Assembly (NCBI GenBank): GCA_034440635.1
Contig: JAOTON010001132.1
Coordinates: 1 to 64,000 of the forward strand
Source of the DNA: Lepas anatifera
Lineage: Eukaryota; Arthropoda; Thecostraca; Lepadidae
Length of the DNA: 64,000 nt
Direction of reading: 5' to 3'
Shown: positions 1 through 12,551 of the stretch, one piece after another
How positions within the stretch are numbered: the first letter of the stretch is position 1
Layout: every line of letters begins with the position of its first letter
Notes under the pieces: generated by a model
Told to the model about the DNA's origin: nothing
The model's input: the letters and a program-made list of their open reading frames with translations, nothing else
The model's database searches: none
Translations under genes and position numbers: made by a program

Positions 1-1949
1 GGTTGAATTGATCCTTTGAAGCTGGTTTTTTGTTCGCTGTGAGCTTTCAATTTTCTTATTACCGTTTTGGAAACATAATTGGATGGGCTTAGGGTTTGTC
101 ATTTTATTACAGAACCGAAGTGGCAAAAGTCAAGGGAGGAACGTCCATCCAAACTATGAACCAAAGTAAGTCACTTCCATGCTCCAATAGAAATAAAAAC
201 TATCTTTTGGTGTAGTGATTCAGCCTCCTCTTCTGGTTACAAAGGTGAACCAAACCAAATGCCATTAAATATAATACACTTATGTGATAACAGCCATACA
301 GCTATGAATTCACCTTCCACCCAGGCGGGGTGGCCCTGAACAGGAAAATATTTACTCAACCTTGCTTGAAAACACATATTTTATAATATACGTTGTTTAT
401 GCCTTTTAATGTTAATGAAACTTGACTGAAGCCGAAGACAAAAGCTGAAAAGAGGAAGAAAGACAAGAAAATAGTTGTCAATGGCACACCCCAACCCTAG
501 GAAAATTGTCACAATTCTATGTTCTTCTGTGATGCATGTTTTCCCGAGCCATAAACTGCTAACCCATAGCCTCCGCTGAGCACCATGTGCGTGCGTATGG
601 TCGGTTCTAGTCTGCTATCGATGGGCTCGCCGGGTGGCCGATTTTCGTGCGCATGGCGCCACTCTTTGGCTGATTGATGAAATAAAAAACTCAAAATATA
701 ACTGATGTTATCGGCAAGCACAGGCACGGGTAAATGTTTGTGCTTGAGGTCATTTTAAGGTAAACCACTGGCCACCCTTGTAAAAAAAAATATTTCCAAA
801 GTTTGAACACAAGTTTCCAAACCCTTACCTTTTTTGGAAAACTAAACGCTCAAAGTTGGATAATATAATTTTGAATACTATCATATTCTAAATGAACCCT
901 CTAAAACGAAGGGCTACATAGAAAAAAATGATTGTATGCCACTATGTTTTGCCAAAAAGACAGATTTTCATTATTTTCTGCAAGCTGGAACTCCAAAACC
1001 CGTATTTGGAAAAATTAAATGTTTTCAAATCTGGAAGTTTACGACACTAATAACCCTGTGTGCGAAGTTGGAATGAAATATGAGACTATGGTATGTCAAT
1101 TCCAGATGGCTTAACAGAGTTCCTAAGGCGGATGAAGGTGCAATGCTAGTCCACCAGCGCAGCTTAGTTCGCCACTGCAGCCGCTTCTGCTGATGCTGCT
1201 CAAAAAAGTCGCGCCACGATGGACGAATTTGTTACGGTCATTTTTGTCTTTCATGTGAGGTGATCCTGCAAATGACGTCCGTTCAATTTTGGAAGGAGAG
1301 GGAAGGGAAGCAGGCAGAGGTTGGAAGGGATAGAAGCAGGCTTGTGATCTTTAAACTGCAAAAAACGTCGAAAAGTGGTGTATCATCTTTTTCATTACGT
1401 TTTAGATGCTGAATTTGGGACTTTTGCGCATATTCTTGCAAATTGGTTCGTGGTAGATGTTGGATTCCCAAAATTGATGCTTCTCTTTGACGTTGCCACT
1501 CCTTTTTAGCCCCTAGTTATCAAATATATATATATATATACTTTTTTAATCGTAAACCTATGAGTTAATTTAAATTTTCAGCCAAATTATCACAGAGGGA
1601 TGAAGGGTGGAGCAAGAAAATACTAAACAGAGCATCAGAGGAGAGGCTGCAAGAAGAAATGACCGCACGGGATACTTCTGGCATTACGCTGGCGCTTCCG
1701 TTTGAAGTACAAAGTTAGGCAAGCAGCGTAGATGTTAAAACTATCATGAATGCGCAAGGAAAGAAAGACGACGTGGATACTACTCGTCTTGCCGCAGGCC
1801 ATGCTGATATTCATGACTATTGTAGCTATCACTGTCTCGAACAGGGAGTACTGATCAAGCATGCAAAGCGACAGTATGCATACGCTAGGGAGCACGGAAA
1901 ACAAGTGTGACCAGTGACAACTTGATAGACAACTTTTCCAACTTTGAGA
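1..1949. other. AT-rich intergenic stretch, no gene seen
   Basis: No ORF here has protein-like composition or splice context. A short (AT)n run lies near 1527-1540. The stretch is low in GC compared with the exons further on. I see no RNA gene or recognisable mobile element. Confidence 0.5.
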
Positions 1950-2446
1950 CGGCGCCAGGTCTCCCACGCCGGCGAGCGGCCGTTCACCAGTAACAAGTGC
2001 GACAAGGCGTTTACAACCACGATTACTCTGATGCGTCACACCCAGACCGCGCGTGGTGGTCTCAGCCCGCGCAGCTGCGACGTCCACGTCAAAATTTGTT
2101 CACAGAGGCGGGCAATCTCACCAAACACTAACGCATGCACACGAACACTGTCGTGGTATGGTGTTAACAGTGGGACACACAGTTTCGGTCGAGATCACTG
2201 GCAGTGCTGGATGCATAATAAGTCTTATAATGGTTTAAAGGCGCGCAGTTCAGTTTGCTGACACACACCGGGGAGCTGACTTGCACATGTCTGCTCTGTG
2301 AGGCCAGGCTCCGTTATCACAACACCATGAAGAGGTGCGCCGTCGCCGTCCACACGCACGAATATCCGCGCTTTTGTGTAAAATGTGGAAAGGGATTTAT
2401 CGAACCCAAGATGCTGTGTAAGCACAAAGAGAAGTGCGGGGTGTAG
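1950..2446 (+). pseudogene. Degenerate C2H2 zinc-finger remnant
   Basis: Pieces of a tandem C2H2 zinc-finger protein lie in different reading frames. Around 1958-2047 there is a linker-like HAGERPF (compare the family's HTGEKPF) followed by Cys-x2-Asp, a hydrophobic core and a single His. Around 2090-2130, in another frame, the text reads LFTEAGNLTKH, a typical finger helix. Around 2261-2446 there is HTGEL, a Cys-x2-Cys pair, then FCVKCGKGF with a closing HKEKC before a stop. Linkers and several ligands are recognisable, but frames shift between fingers and stops interrupt them. The family binds DNA. What remains is most simply a decayed gene or retrocopy. An alternative is a terminal exon of a live gene that keeps only the last finger. 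Confidence 0.5.
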
Positions 2447-2938
2447 CGTCACAGCTAATTGGCTGTGAACTGGGCTATTTGTTGGTGCACGTTTTGGAGG
2501 CGGGCATGTTTACGTCATACTTTCTGTGATTTTATGCATTGTTGCTTGCTCGGTGGTGTCAGTTGCAAGGACGGAGTAACACCGAGCTGGCTTTTAAAGA
2601 ACTAGACAATGTGGTTTACATGGTTTACAAACTGAGAACATCATGGAATATAACTTCCGACAATATAGGCAGCAGTCGCTTATTTGATAAGTACAAATAT
2701 CCAGTAAAGGATTGACTACTGCTATAAAATCGGAAACTTTTCCTTTGTTTTTAATCAGCAATTCAGCTGATCCGTTACTCCTTTGCCTTATGTGAATAGG
2801 TCACAAGTGAATGACATGCCGGAATACATCATCCCATTTGGTTCATGCTGATTCTGCTTATCATGATGCACCCAGGCAAGGTGATGCATATTTCAGAAAC
2901 TATATGTTGCTGAGCTGGGACTATACTTACCTCACTCG

Positions 2939-2952
2939 TTTATTTTTTCCAG
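2939..2952 (+). promoter_or_regulatory. Probable 3' splice site of a 5'-UTR intron before DHRS7
   Basis: A long pyrimidine run ending in CAG (AG at 2951-2952) lies 47 bases before the ATG at 3000. It suggests that a non-coding leader exon joins here and that the in-frame codons upstream of 3000 are intronic. This supports starting the dehydrogenase at 3000 and not at the upstream in-frame ATG (2811). Confidence 0.45.
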
Positions 2953-2999
2953 TTGGACCGTCTGTTGGCTGCATCAGCTCTGTTGTCTTGTTGAACAGC

Positions 3000-3971
3000 A
3001 TGTCGCTGCTGTTGCTGTGCTGTGCGGGAGGTGTGACACTTTTGGTGTTGTTTCTACTCTGTGACTGTGACCCTGTTTTACGGCTACTCTGCTGGTTAGG
3101 ACGAAAGCCCTCTGCCCTAGCCGGCCATGTAATCTGGGTGACAGGCGCTTCGAGTGGCATTGGTGAGGCACTCGCGGTGAACCTGGCCAGTGCGGGGGTC
3201 AAGCTGGCACTGTCGGCGCGGCGCCGTTCTGAGCTGGAGCGCGTCAGAGAGCGGTGTCTGGCAGCAGGAGCGGCCGAAGACGACGTCCTAGTCGTACCGC
3301 TGGACGTGACGGATCTGACGGCACACTCGTCGGCGTTGGAGACGCTCCTGGCTCACTTCCACAAGCTGGACGTCTTGGTGAACAACGCCGGCCGCAGCCA
3401 GCGCAGCAACTGGGCCGACACTGACCCGGAGGTAGACCGGCAGCTGTGGGAGCTGAACGTGCTGGCGCCGGTGCAGCTGACGCGGGTGGCGCTGCCGGCC
3501 CTGCTGAGCACCGGACACGGCCACGTGGTGGTAATGTCCTCCACGGCTGGTACGTGCCCAGTACCCTGCTCTGGCTCCTACACCGGATCCAAGCATGCCC
3601 TGCATGGCTACTTCGGCGCGCTGCGTTCTGAACTGGCCTCTTCGGGTCTGGCGGTGACGATGCTGTGCCCGGGCCCTACTTTCTCAGACCTCCTCAGCAG
3701 CGCGTTCGTCGCCAAGCCGGGTGAAGTGTACGGCGGCAAGATGGCGTCCAGCGACCGCAGAATGACGGCTGAGCGGTGCGCCTACCTGAGCGCGGTGGCG
3801 ATGGCGAACCGACTGGCAGAGGCGTGGATCGCGATCCAGCCGGTGTTGCTGTTCCAGTACGTTTTCCACTGGGCGCCCTGGATTGTTAACGCGGTGTTCA
3901 GCCTGTCTGGTTCAAGCATTGCTATGCAGCTGAGAGACAGCAAGCCGGCTTTGGACAAGAAGAGTGAATAA
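3000..3971 (+). CDS. DHRS7: DHRS7-like short-chain dehydrogenase/reductase
   Basis: This is an intronless coding exon of 323 residues, close to the 339 of human DHRS7. Residues 1-33 are a hydrophobic N-terminal segment, as expected of an ER-membrane-anchored SDR. The classical SDR signature is complete: TGASSGIG at 48-55 for NAD(P) binding, NNAG at 128-131, catalytic Asn153, Ser180/181, Tyr194 and Lys198 (YxxxK), and a CPGP motif after the active site. The C-terminal WISEQP-like region (here WIAIQP) is typical of DHRS7. Members reduce carbonyls of steroids, retinoids or xenobiotics with NADPH; the substrate here cannot be read from sequence. The start at 3000 was chosen because it gives the anchor and because a splice acceptor lies just upstream. 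The stop codon overlaps an AATAAA (3967-3972), probably too close to act alone as the poly(A) signal. The strand and spacing suggest an independent gene. Confidence 0.88.
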   Translation: MSLLLLCCAGGVTLLVLFLLCDCDPVLRLLCWLGRKPSALAGHVIWVTGASSGIGEALAVNLASAGVKLALSARRRSELERVRERCLAAGAAEDDVLVVPLDVTDLTAHSSALETLLAHFHKLDVLVNNAGRSQRSNWADTDPEVDRQLWELNVLAPVQLTRVALPALLSTGHGHVVVMSSTAGTCPVPCSGSYTGSKHALHGYFGALRSELASSGLAVTMLCPGPTFSDLLSSAFVAKPGEVYGGKMASSDRRMTAERCAYLSAVAMANRLAEAWIAIQPVLLFQYVFHWAPWIVNAVFSLSGSSIAMQLRDSKPALDKKSE

Positions 3972-5004
3972 ATCGGAGGGCGAGTTATAGGTGGGGGAGA
4001 ATATTAGTGAACAGGGAGGGACAACTGCATCGTAACTTAGTATTTTTGATTTGACCGACCTAATTCCGACGAAGGGCTGTGCCCGTCACGCTCAGATATT
4101 TGCGTCACGCTCAGGGACTAATTCATGTTTGCGTCTGTAACTAGAGGCTATAATGTAAACATTCTGGAAGGATGTATTCACATTTACGCTGGCACCGTAT
4201 TCAGGCACACGCCTGGCATGGTTTTCAGGCGCGTTTTGATAATCTTTCTGATGAATTTAATTTTTCTGCCAACAGTTTCGTAGTTATGGGATTGCAGCTT
4301 CGGGCTAGGTATTTGAATAGTTCCTTTCTAGGTATGTAGTTCTTATAGGTTTCTTCCTAGGTTCTAGGTAACAGTAGTCTGAATAGATGATCAAGTATTA
4401 AGTTGGTGTGTCTGTGCTAATTTATTTGTACCGGCGGAATCGGGCACTTTGTGGGAAGTCGTTTAGTACAATCATGTTGTGATAAAGATATTAACCTGGT
4501 AAGACAGTGACTCATCAACTTGTTGGGAATCGTGAACGGAAATCGTGTGCATACAGTCTGTGGTGGCCGACTTAACGCTGCACTGTTTAAATAAATAATC
4601 ATATATCGTTTAGGATTGTTACCAGAGATATCACAGCTCATACCTCACACACTACTACCACGACCGCGTTGCCATGCCGCCTTGAAACGAAGGGCTATTG
4701 ACCAGAATTTGGATCTCTCCGGGGGGCTTTCGGCAGGCCCACGAGAGGTGTTGTTTGAAGATCCCACATCTATAGATTTAGGAGGCCTCCAGATCCACCT
4801 GGTTTGCTCCGTCCCTCCCCCCCACCGTGTTTGCCATCCTTTGGGTTTGCCCTAGGAGGGGGTGATCGCCCCCTTTGGATGCAGATTCATAGATCCGCTG
4901 ACGTCGGCTTTGGCTATGATTCTGCCGGCTACCGGTACTCGTATTGTTCATGACACTCTGGGCATTTTGAAAAAAAATTGGCCCGCAGCAATGGTGGGGA
5001 GAGG
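3972..5004. other. 3' flank of DHRS7 and intergenic DNA
   Basis: Expected to hold the 3' UTR of the dehydrogenase. An AATAAA lies near 4588 in an AT-rich stretch. No coding exon is recognised. Confidence 0.4.
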
Positions 5005-5220
5005 CTCGAGAGGGGGGAGGGGCATGTTACCCCCGATCGAACCTCGGCACCCTGAAAGGTCGATGGCGCCCAACTAAAATGTCCCTTTCCATCCCCCCCG
5101 ATGCGAAAATCGGCGCTCACCTGATAGTTTTTTTGGCCAAAAGTGGTGCCCCTGGTCCGAATGGTACTCCCCTGGCAAGGTCGTGCCCCCCCCAGATTGA
5201 CAATCCTGGATGCTCCTATG
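5005..5220. mobile_element. Degenerate copy of the 'ggcgccccctgaaa' hAT-like MITE
   Basis: It shares the internal text of the copies at 34637, 48784 and 63524: a statement of 'ggcgcc', 'tcgatggcgccc', 'gatgcgaaaatcggcgc', 'acctgatag', and 'caatcctgga' near the right end, followed by a decayed terminus ending in CCTATG. The left terminus is not clear. Confidence 0.55.
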
Positions 5221-5673
5221 CCCCCACTTGCTTCTGCCACTGTCCGCCATACTCGAACCTCCTCTTTTTGGCGGGAAGGCGACACAGCCCTAGTAAGTAA
5301 AGGGTAAAGTAAAGGGAGCTTGGTTATTGGTACAAAAGTTAGACTTTCGGCTGCCAGATATCTGGTAGCTTTCGTTGTCATGGGTACAGCGTGACAACAA
5401 ATATGTATGCCAAAAAATAATGCTGGCAAGAAATTTGTCCGATCATCGATCACTCAGCCCTTATTGTTCATATCGATGTATTAATAGGGAGAGTTGCTGT
5501 ATTTACCGGGGGGGACGGACTTTATTTCCATGAGGTGAAATTAGCCTCGCTCGCAGGCAGCTATTTAGAAACCGCAGGGGTCATTGTAAGCTTTTAATTG
5601 TGACAGAACTGCTGCTGAGACGTTGGCCTAGATAGGTCTGTAATTGCGGCTGAATTCATACCTACCCGGAAAA
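5221..5673. other. Upstream region of the HYLS1-like gene
   Basis: This gene-free stretch should contain the promoter and 5' UTR of the gene starting at 5674. No TATA box or initiator could be singled out. Confidence 0.3.
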
Positions 5674-8600
5674 ATGCCAGATTTTGACGCGAAGAAACAG
5701 CAGGTTAGGAGGGAGCTGGAGAGAATGGGCTATAGAAATATACCAGAGGACCAGTTGGATGAATTTACTGCAGGTGAGCTTCAAGTTTATTTTAGATTTC
5801 ATGCATGCTTGGACCCCTTTCACACTACCTAGCACAGATACCCAAGTGTTAATTGGATGTCAAAGCACTTACTCTTAAGTGTGCAGTGACTGCATCTGCC
5901 AGGGGCGCTGGCACAGAATTTTTGCAGAGGGGGACAGACCCGGACTGGTGCTGACCGGGAGAGGCAAATTTTGAGCATATTCGGTACCTGAGAGCATTAA
6001 TGATGATTGATCCAAAACAATTTTGGGGGTGATGTCCCCTAGTTGGCCAAAAAGGGGGCATGCATCATGTATTATAATGTATTATGTATTACTCACACTT
6101 CCACACAAATGAGGTGGCTTTTAAAGTGTTGTCGCAATGAGTATGAAGTGATTATAAACTATGGAAGGAGATGGTAAGGATGAGGAAAGGTGAGGATAAA
6201 GAGGATGGGATTCTACCTGGAGGGGTCGCTGCAGCCACAGGCGCATGCGCTCACAGCCTCCAGGTAGAGTAAGGATAAGGATTAGGTACCGGTAAAAAAT
6301 GTGCGTACACACACACACACAGAATCGCACACACTTTGAACATTTAAACCAAAATAATATGAGGATGAAAATGTTTGATTTTTTGCTTCATTTTCATTTC
6401 GTCTTTGAACTTATAAATTTTGTTGTTTGTGCTCTATCTTGTCTGTGACAGCGTTGACTTTCTTGTTTCACTGATGTTCAATTGTTGCATTTTCTTTTCT
6501 TTTCTTTTCTTTTATCTCCAGTTTTGGCATTTTTCATCCCCCGCTTTTGGCGCCCATGGCATCTACTGACATTGCTGTGGTTGGCAACTTATGCTGTGTT
6601 CTAACTGGGATGTCAGTGATTGTTGGGAGGAGTTGCATATTAGTAATTTACCTGTCTTTGGGAGTTTTGACAAGCAGAGGGAAAGTTTATTTTTGGCAGC
6701 AATCTGGCAGTGCCACGGTTCCTATAGATGCAGTTCGGACATGACAGCCAGCTGACTGCCTGATTTGGCAGCACGTTGAGGATATGGTAGTATTTTGAAG
6801 GGTTTTGTTCAAGATAACTTTGATTTTGCTAGCATAAGGTAGAATGCAGCGTTTTGATTGGGTAATCGAAACGTTTGAAACGGAATTCTGAAGGAATTAG
6901 CATGAGGTTCATTGTGGATTTTTCCTTGTTATAAAAGCACTTTAGAGACTAAAAACTGCACCCAGAAGATAGCAGATAGCCTGATCAATTTTACATACCA
7001 AAAATAAAAAATATACCCTTAAGCACCATTTACATTTTCCCACTGGCCCGTGCCCCAAACCCCTCCAAACAGTCCCATTGGAATTACATGTTAAATTTTG
7101 CTGCCAAAAAACTGTTAGAACCAGAAATGGAACCTTCAAAACCCCCAGAATTCTAGAGAAGTATCTCATGTCTGCCCCCTGGGCAGTGCAAGTTGTGATG
7201 AACTGTTGTTAAGAACAATTGCAATTCTGTTGACATATAGAACTATTTAAAGGACAGCTGAAGAGAAATAGGTGGTCATGTCCAATTTCCATGGTCTGAG
7301 TTGCAATTTGAAATATTATTTGAAAACACTGTACATTTATTGACTAAAAACAATCCTGAGTTGATCTTCGGGCGCAGACCGCTGGTGTCAGAAGTTTGAC
7401 AATGTTAAACTTTTGTTGTGATGCATTGCAATGTCATGTGACTTTTACAATGTCATGTGATTTGTTGCGGCAGTGTGTTTGGTGTCTTAGGCTCCTGTTG
7501 TTGCGGCAGATTGGTGGCTTGCCACACATTGCAACACTGTGTTTTGGTTAGGGCACTGTGTAAGGGGAATGCTGCAGCTCTGTTTTTTTTCTTTGCTGAA
7601 CCTCTGCTTGCATGGTATTACTTACCAGCCTTGTACTGACTTTTGCCAGTCTGCAAAGCATGGCAGCAGGCCGGACAAGTCACACCAGCCATAAAGATAC
7701 ACAAATTTGCACCACCAGCCAGAAAAAATTTGCACCAATCCACCATATACCAGGGAGAAAAATGCACCCATTCCTACTCACACAATACAATGGTACCTCT
7801 CATATTATTCAGTTAAGGACTTTTAATAAGCCCCCTCCTGTGTCTTTATGACCATTCAGCCAGTATTTGTTTGGTTTTCAGTGTCGCCTCCCTCACACCA
7901 GTCACAAATTCACACCAGTTTAATAAAATTTGCACCACTCGCTCCTGTCTCCAAGGGCACTCGCACTGACGAGATCTCGTCGAAAGTGCCATACTTTGCT
8001 CACTGGAATTTTGGTCCACCGATAGCTACCAACACTTGATCTAAGCTAAGAGGGTGTGGTCAGGATTTACCAGGTGAAAAGATGCAAGAGACTGGAAATT
8101 TTAACAAATTAATCTTTCAGCTCATCAGGGAACTTAACATGCACAGTGAAGGGGGTCTTTTTTAAATATTTTTGCGTTCCCAACCCGTGAACATTTTTAT
8201 ACATTTGCACCACCCACACTAAGTACACGGCTGCGGGGCTTACGCTTATCGGCACCCTTGCGTGACAGTCATGTCGGCACGCGCCCCACTGTACCAGGCA
8301 GTGGAGCTTTCCCGATTTCTCGGGCCCGGCGGTACAGAGGACTGCTCCGGTGACACGCCCCGAGGCCGTGCCCTCGGGCGGTACCACCAGACCGGTGGAT
8401 CTATTTAAAGGCAGATCAAGCCCGTGCTCCTAATAACAAGGGCGCTGGTTGGTCAGCGGAAGTCCCTAGTCAAGGCGGGCACTGCCCAGTGTACTGCCAT
8501 CTCCTGGGTAGGAGGCGGTCTAGGAAAATGCTGCCAGAGGTCGGCTTTGATCCAAGGACCTCCCACAGTTCACCGGGGCGCTTTAACCAACTGTGCCACG

Positions 8601-11600
8601 GCGGTGGTGAAGGGGGTCTTCAAGTACCACCCCCCCACCTATTTTTCCAAGGTGGCAGGCGGACTGTTCACAGCTGGATAACTCGACTTGTCTACATTTG
8701 AGAGAATTCATGAACATGTAGATTAGTAAAGTATCTAGTTTGGAGAATTGGTGTATAATTTTTTGGACTACAGATTTTCAACGTCACACCTATATTTGGA
8801 GACTGTCACCGTCACACCTTTGTCCACTTCAGGTCAGTGACGGCGGAACGTCTGAATCTAAGGGGGGTGGGGGGAGGGCACCATGGGCTTTTCAACCCAT
8901 TTACGTCCATACACATATATTGCAGAATAATAAAACACAATCAGGTAAAAACAGTACATAAAAAGTATAGGAAAGTTCCCGCGGGAGGAGAGAGTGGAAC
9001 AAAAACACACGCAGCACAACGGTAAAAAAAAGCATTCGTACACGATAGAAACATTATAACCAGTGCCGTCGACGACCCTCGCCCGCCCAGAGGGCGCCAC
9101 TCACGAATAGCGACACTCACAGGTGGCGCCACCATCCAGCCCAATCTCGTCAGAACATCAGGCTGTCACTTCAAAGCGGTAAGCGGCACGCTTTCAACGC
9201 CGCCCGTGAGCGCGCCTGCATTCGATCGGGTAGGCGTGTGTTAGCGGAGGGCGGGGGAGGGGCGGGGAGGGCTGTCGTGTATTCCGTCGGTCCTGACCAC
9301 GCGGTCTCCGGCCGCACGCAGCATGTGGGTGACTGGACAGGCTCCCGGTCCAGCCAATCTCCATTTCTCTCCAGTCAACGCCATAGGGTTAGTGTTGGAA
9401 TTGGGGGCGGGGCACGGTGCCCCCCCTCCACCCAGTTCCGCCGCCAGTGCATTAGGCACGTTTCAGGTTTTTTTCTGCACAATCAGCATTTCCCAATAGG
9501 TCTCCGTCAGAGCCCAGATGTAACATTCACGACCTCATTCGACCTTGAAAATGCTGGCCAAGGTCAATGAAACTTGATTTTGATTTAGGTCACCATTATC
9601 CCCGAATACCCTCGAAACGGGCGTTTTTCTTACCCTATTGATTTTTAGATATCAAGAGGCACTTCAGGGCCCCCTCCACTGCACGTTGACACCAGACCCC
9701 TCTCCACTCTGCGTGTTGAGAGGCTACTGTGTGCGATTGTATGGCAGTGGAAAATACTTTGTCATGGTATATTGTATTTCGCGAATTAAATGCATAGGTA
9801 CTTTTCATACATATTTCGCGAAGAAATACAGGACATTGATTAAGATATCTAATCTATGGGCATGGTATACTATAGCATACACTTTCTGCCGTCTGTGGCT
9901 CTTTCAGCTGTCGTTGGTAACCAGTCGTACCTGTGCTCCACCCTCAGACCTGCAGCGACTGATGTGCCACGAGCGCGGCAGTCGGGGCTCGCGCAGTCAC
10001 CCGTGCACGGCCACCTCGCCCAGCTCGCGCGATGACCCTGACACCTACCGGGGAGTGCCGGCCAACAGCGGCCGGTACTACCGGCCGTGCTCGGGAGGCA
10101 CCTCCACCAGCTACCGCGGCTCACCCAGCTCACCCGGCGGCTGTAGCGGCTGTGCCGGCTCCCAGCGCTCGGCGCCACGCCGCAAGGTGAGGGGGCACAG
10201 CCGCCAGCTCCACAGACCGAATGATGTCTTCTGCAGGAACGTGTTTTACTGCTGACTCGCTCACAGATCAGATGTGTCGCAGGGCCTCTAGTTGGACCTT
10301 TTTGTCAACATATGCCGATTTCTGCTTCATTTGAGCGGCCCGATTGTCTTTGTCTACTCTTTAGTTTCCTCTTTGAGATGTATAGAGCAAACCGTTCAGT
10401 CTCTGTCATCCTATTCCAGGGACTTGAATGCTAATCCAAACGTCTGGCAGACATGAGTGTACTGCGGTGTAGAAACACTACGTCACTTTGAGGTTTGTCT
10501 CCGTGTTGCCGCCTCGTTTCTGGCCGTTGATTTCCCCTCTTCTCCTTGCACCAGCCGTTCCGATGTGAGAAGGGTCGGCGCGTGGAACTGGATGAGACGT
10601 CTGCCTTCTCGGGCTCATCTCCTGGCGAGTCTGAGTTTCACAACCTCCGCCCCGAAATGGCCTCCGACGGGTAAGAATAGAATGTCTGGCCAGTATGCTG
10701 AACGACAGGACACAGTCAGGCCAGAATCCACGTTTGTGTATCATTGTAGCTCAGAATACGGTGCATGGTAGTATGAAATACTGTGTCCTGCCCAGTACAC
10801 ATGTGATAGTGCTCGTGAGAGAAAAGTTTGTACCCGTCTCGAAAAGTGGAAAGTATCCATAATTTATGCTGTATAGTTCATCAGCTGCTTATGTCGCGCG
10901 AGCTCTTTCCCCCACCATGACCTATGCACGATGCATATCTTTTCAAGTGGCTCACTATTTCCAGTTAATAATTTGCAGTTCAACTTAACGTTTTAAATAT
11001 CTTCAAAATATTCAGGTTTCCTTCTTTAGAAATGGTTTGCGTCATCACCAATGCGGTGCTGGCAGTTCAGTCATGTTTGATTAGAAGCGGCAGGTAAAAC
11101 AAAAACTACTGACACGCGCAGTTCGACTGCGTTTATAAAGATTCAAACGCTGTCAGCCGAATGGGGTGCTAGTGGAAGGAAATGTGGCACCTCTATTGAA
11201 TTTGAACTGATATATCGCTCATGTGAAGATACCAAAAAGCCTCTGGTTCCATATTGTGTTCATCTCAAAGCTCACCGTTTGCAGGGAAATGTGCGTTTCC
11301 TGTGCGGGACTTGGGGCTCACCTGGGGCTCACCTTTCCTCTCCATTGGAATGGGGAAGAGAGGAGAGCCGCGGTAGCAGTGAAGTGAAATTCATTGTCTC
11401 GCGGCGTTACGTGGTTGCTTTGTTTGCTTTGTTGCTTTGGGGGCAGAGTGTCGCTCGGGGAATACGTTCTTCGCCTCTACAAACTGAGTTCTGGGACAAG
11501 TCAAATATGAAATCAAGTTGTTTTCGATGTGCTGTACAAGACTGATGTCCCAAATTCCGTACGAGCGTGTCACTCGCCCTTCACCACTTTTATTACCAAG

Positions 11601-12508
11601 CGAAACGTTCTTGCTGGAGTTGGGTTTATAACAGGCTTGAGAGCATCAGGCCGACAGTGGCTGCTGTCTCTGACGTACCATCTCCCGGCGTGGCAGGACG
11701 CCGGAGGACGATGACTACGACTGCGAGCAGACGAGTGAGGACTGCGCGCCGTGCCAGCCGGCCTGCGGCGGCCGCGAGCGGCAGATGTGCGCCCGGCCCT
11801 TCCCCAGGCTGCACGTCAGCCCGGTGGTGCCGCCGGAGATGCTGCCTCCGCGTGCGCTGGCAAGGCGTGAGTAGTCGCCTGAGTAGACGGGCCCAGCGCA
11901 GGCCGCTGCTAGCTTTGTTAGGCCAAGGTCTTTTCAGTGTTTAATCCACCTGTAATCTGTCGTTATCCCTTACCTTAGATGTGAAGTACCGTGTCAGCAT
12001 GGGCGCCGAAAGCGGGGGGACGGGGACGCGTCCCCCTCTGTTGGCCAACCACGGGGGACGTCCCCCAAAATGTTTGGGTCAATCGTCATTAATGCTGTCA
12101 GGTTTCGAATATGCCAAAATTCGCCTCCCCAGTCAGCACCAGCCCGGGTCCGTCCCCCCTGCGAAAATTCTGTGGCGGCGCCCCTGCGTGTCAGAGTAAG
12201 GAGTGAGTTAGAAGCGGGCACCACATCATGACATACCCAACATCGGCATTCCATTTTGCGCCTACTCTTCCGACCGTATTTGTTCACCGGCGTGGGACTG
12301 CCGCCCTCAGCCGGGTTCCGCGTGATGGCCGAGATGCTGGCCCGGCCCATCCGCACTGATCCCCTGCACGCGCATGAAGTGGTACTCGGACTACTGGTCC
12401 ACGCTGAAGATCCCCGGCATCTACCAACACCACAGTCTGATGAACGCCATCCGCAACATGCTCGACACCTACGACTATAAGCCTCGGGTGAGAGTCAGAG
12501 AGAGGGAG

Positions 12509-12551
<43 letters not shown>

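Noticed and set aside
2811..2999. N-terminal extension of the dehydrogenase to the upstream in-frame ATG
   Set aside because: A strong splice acceptor lies at 2952 and the extension has no family resemblance; the ATG at 3000 gives the expected membrane anchor.
3288..3605. Minus-strand ORF opposite DHRS7
   Set aside because: Antisense shadow of a GC-rich conserved exon.
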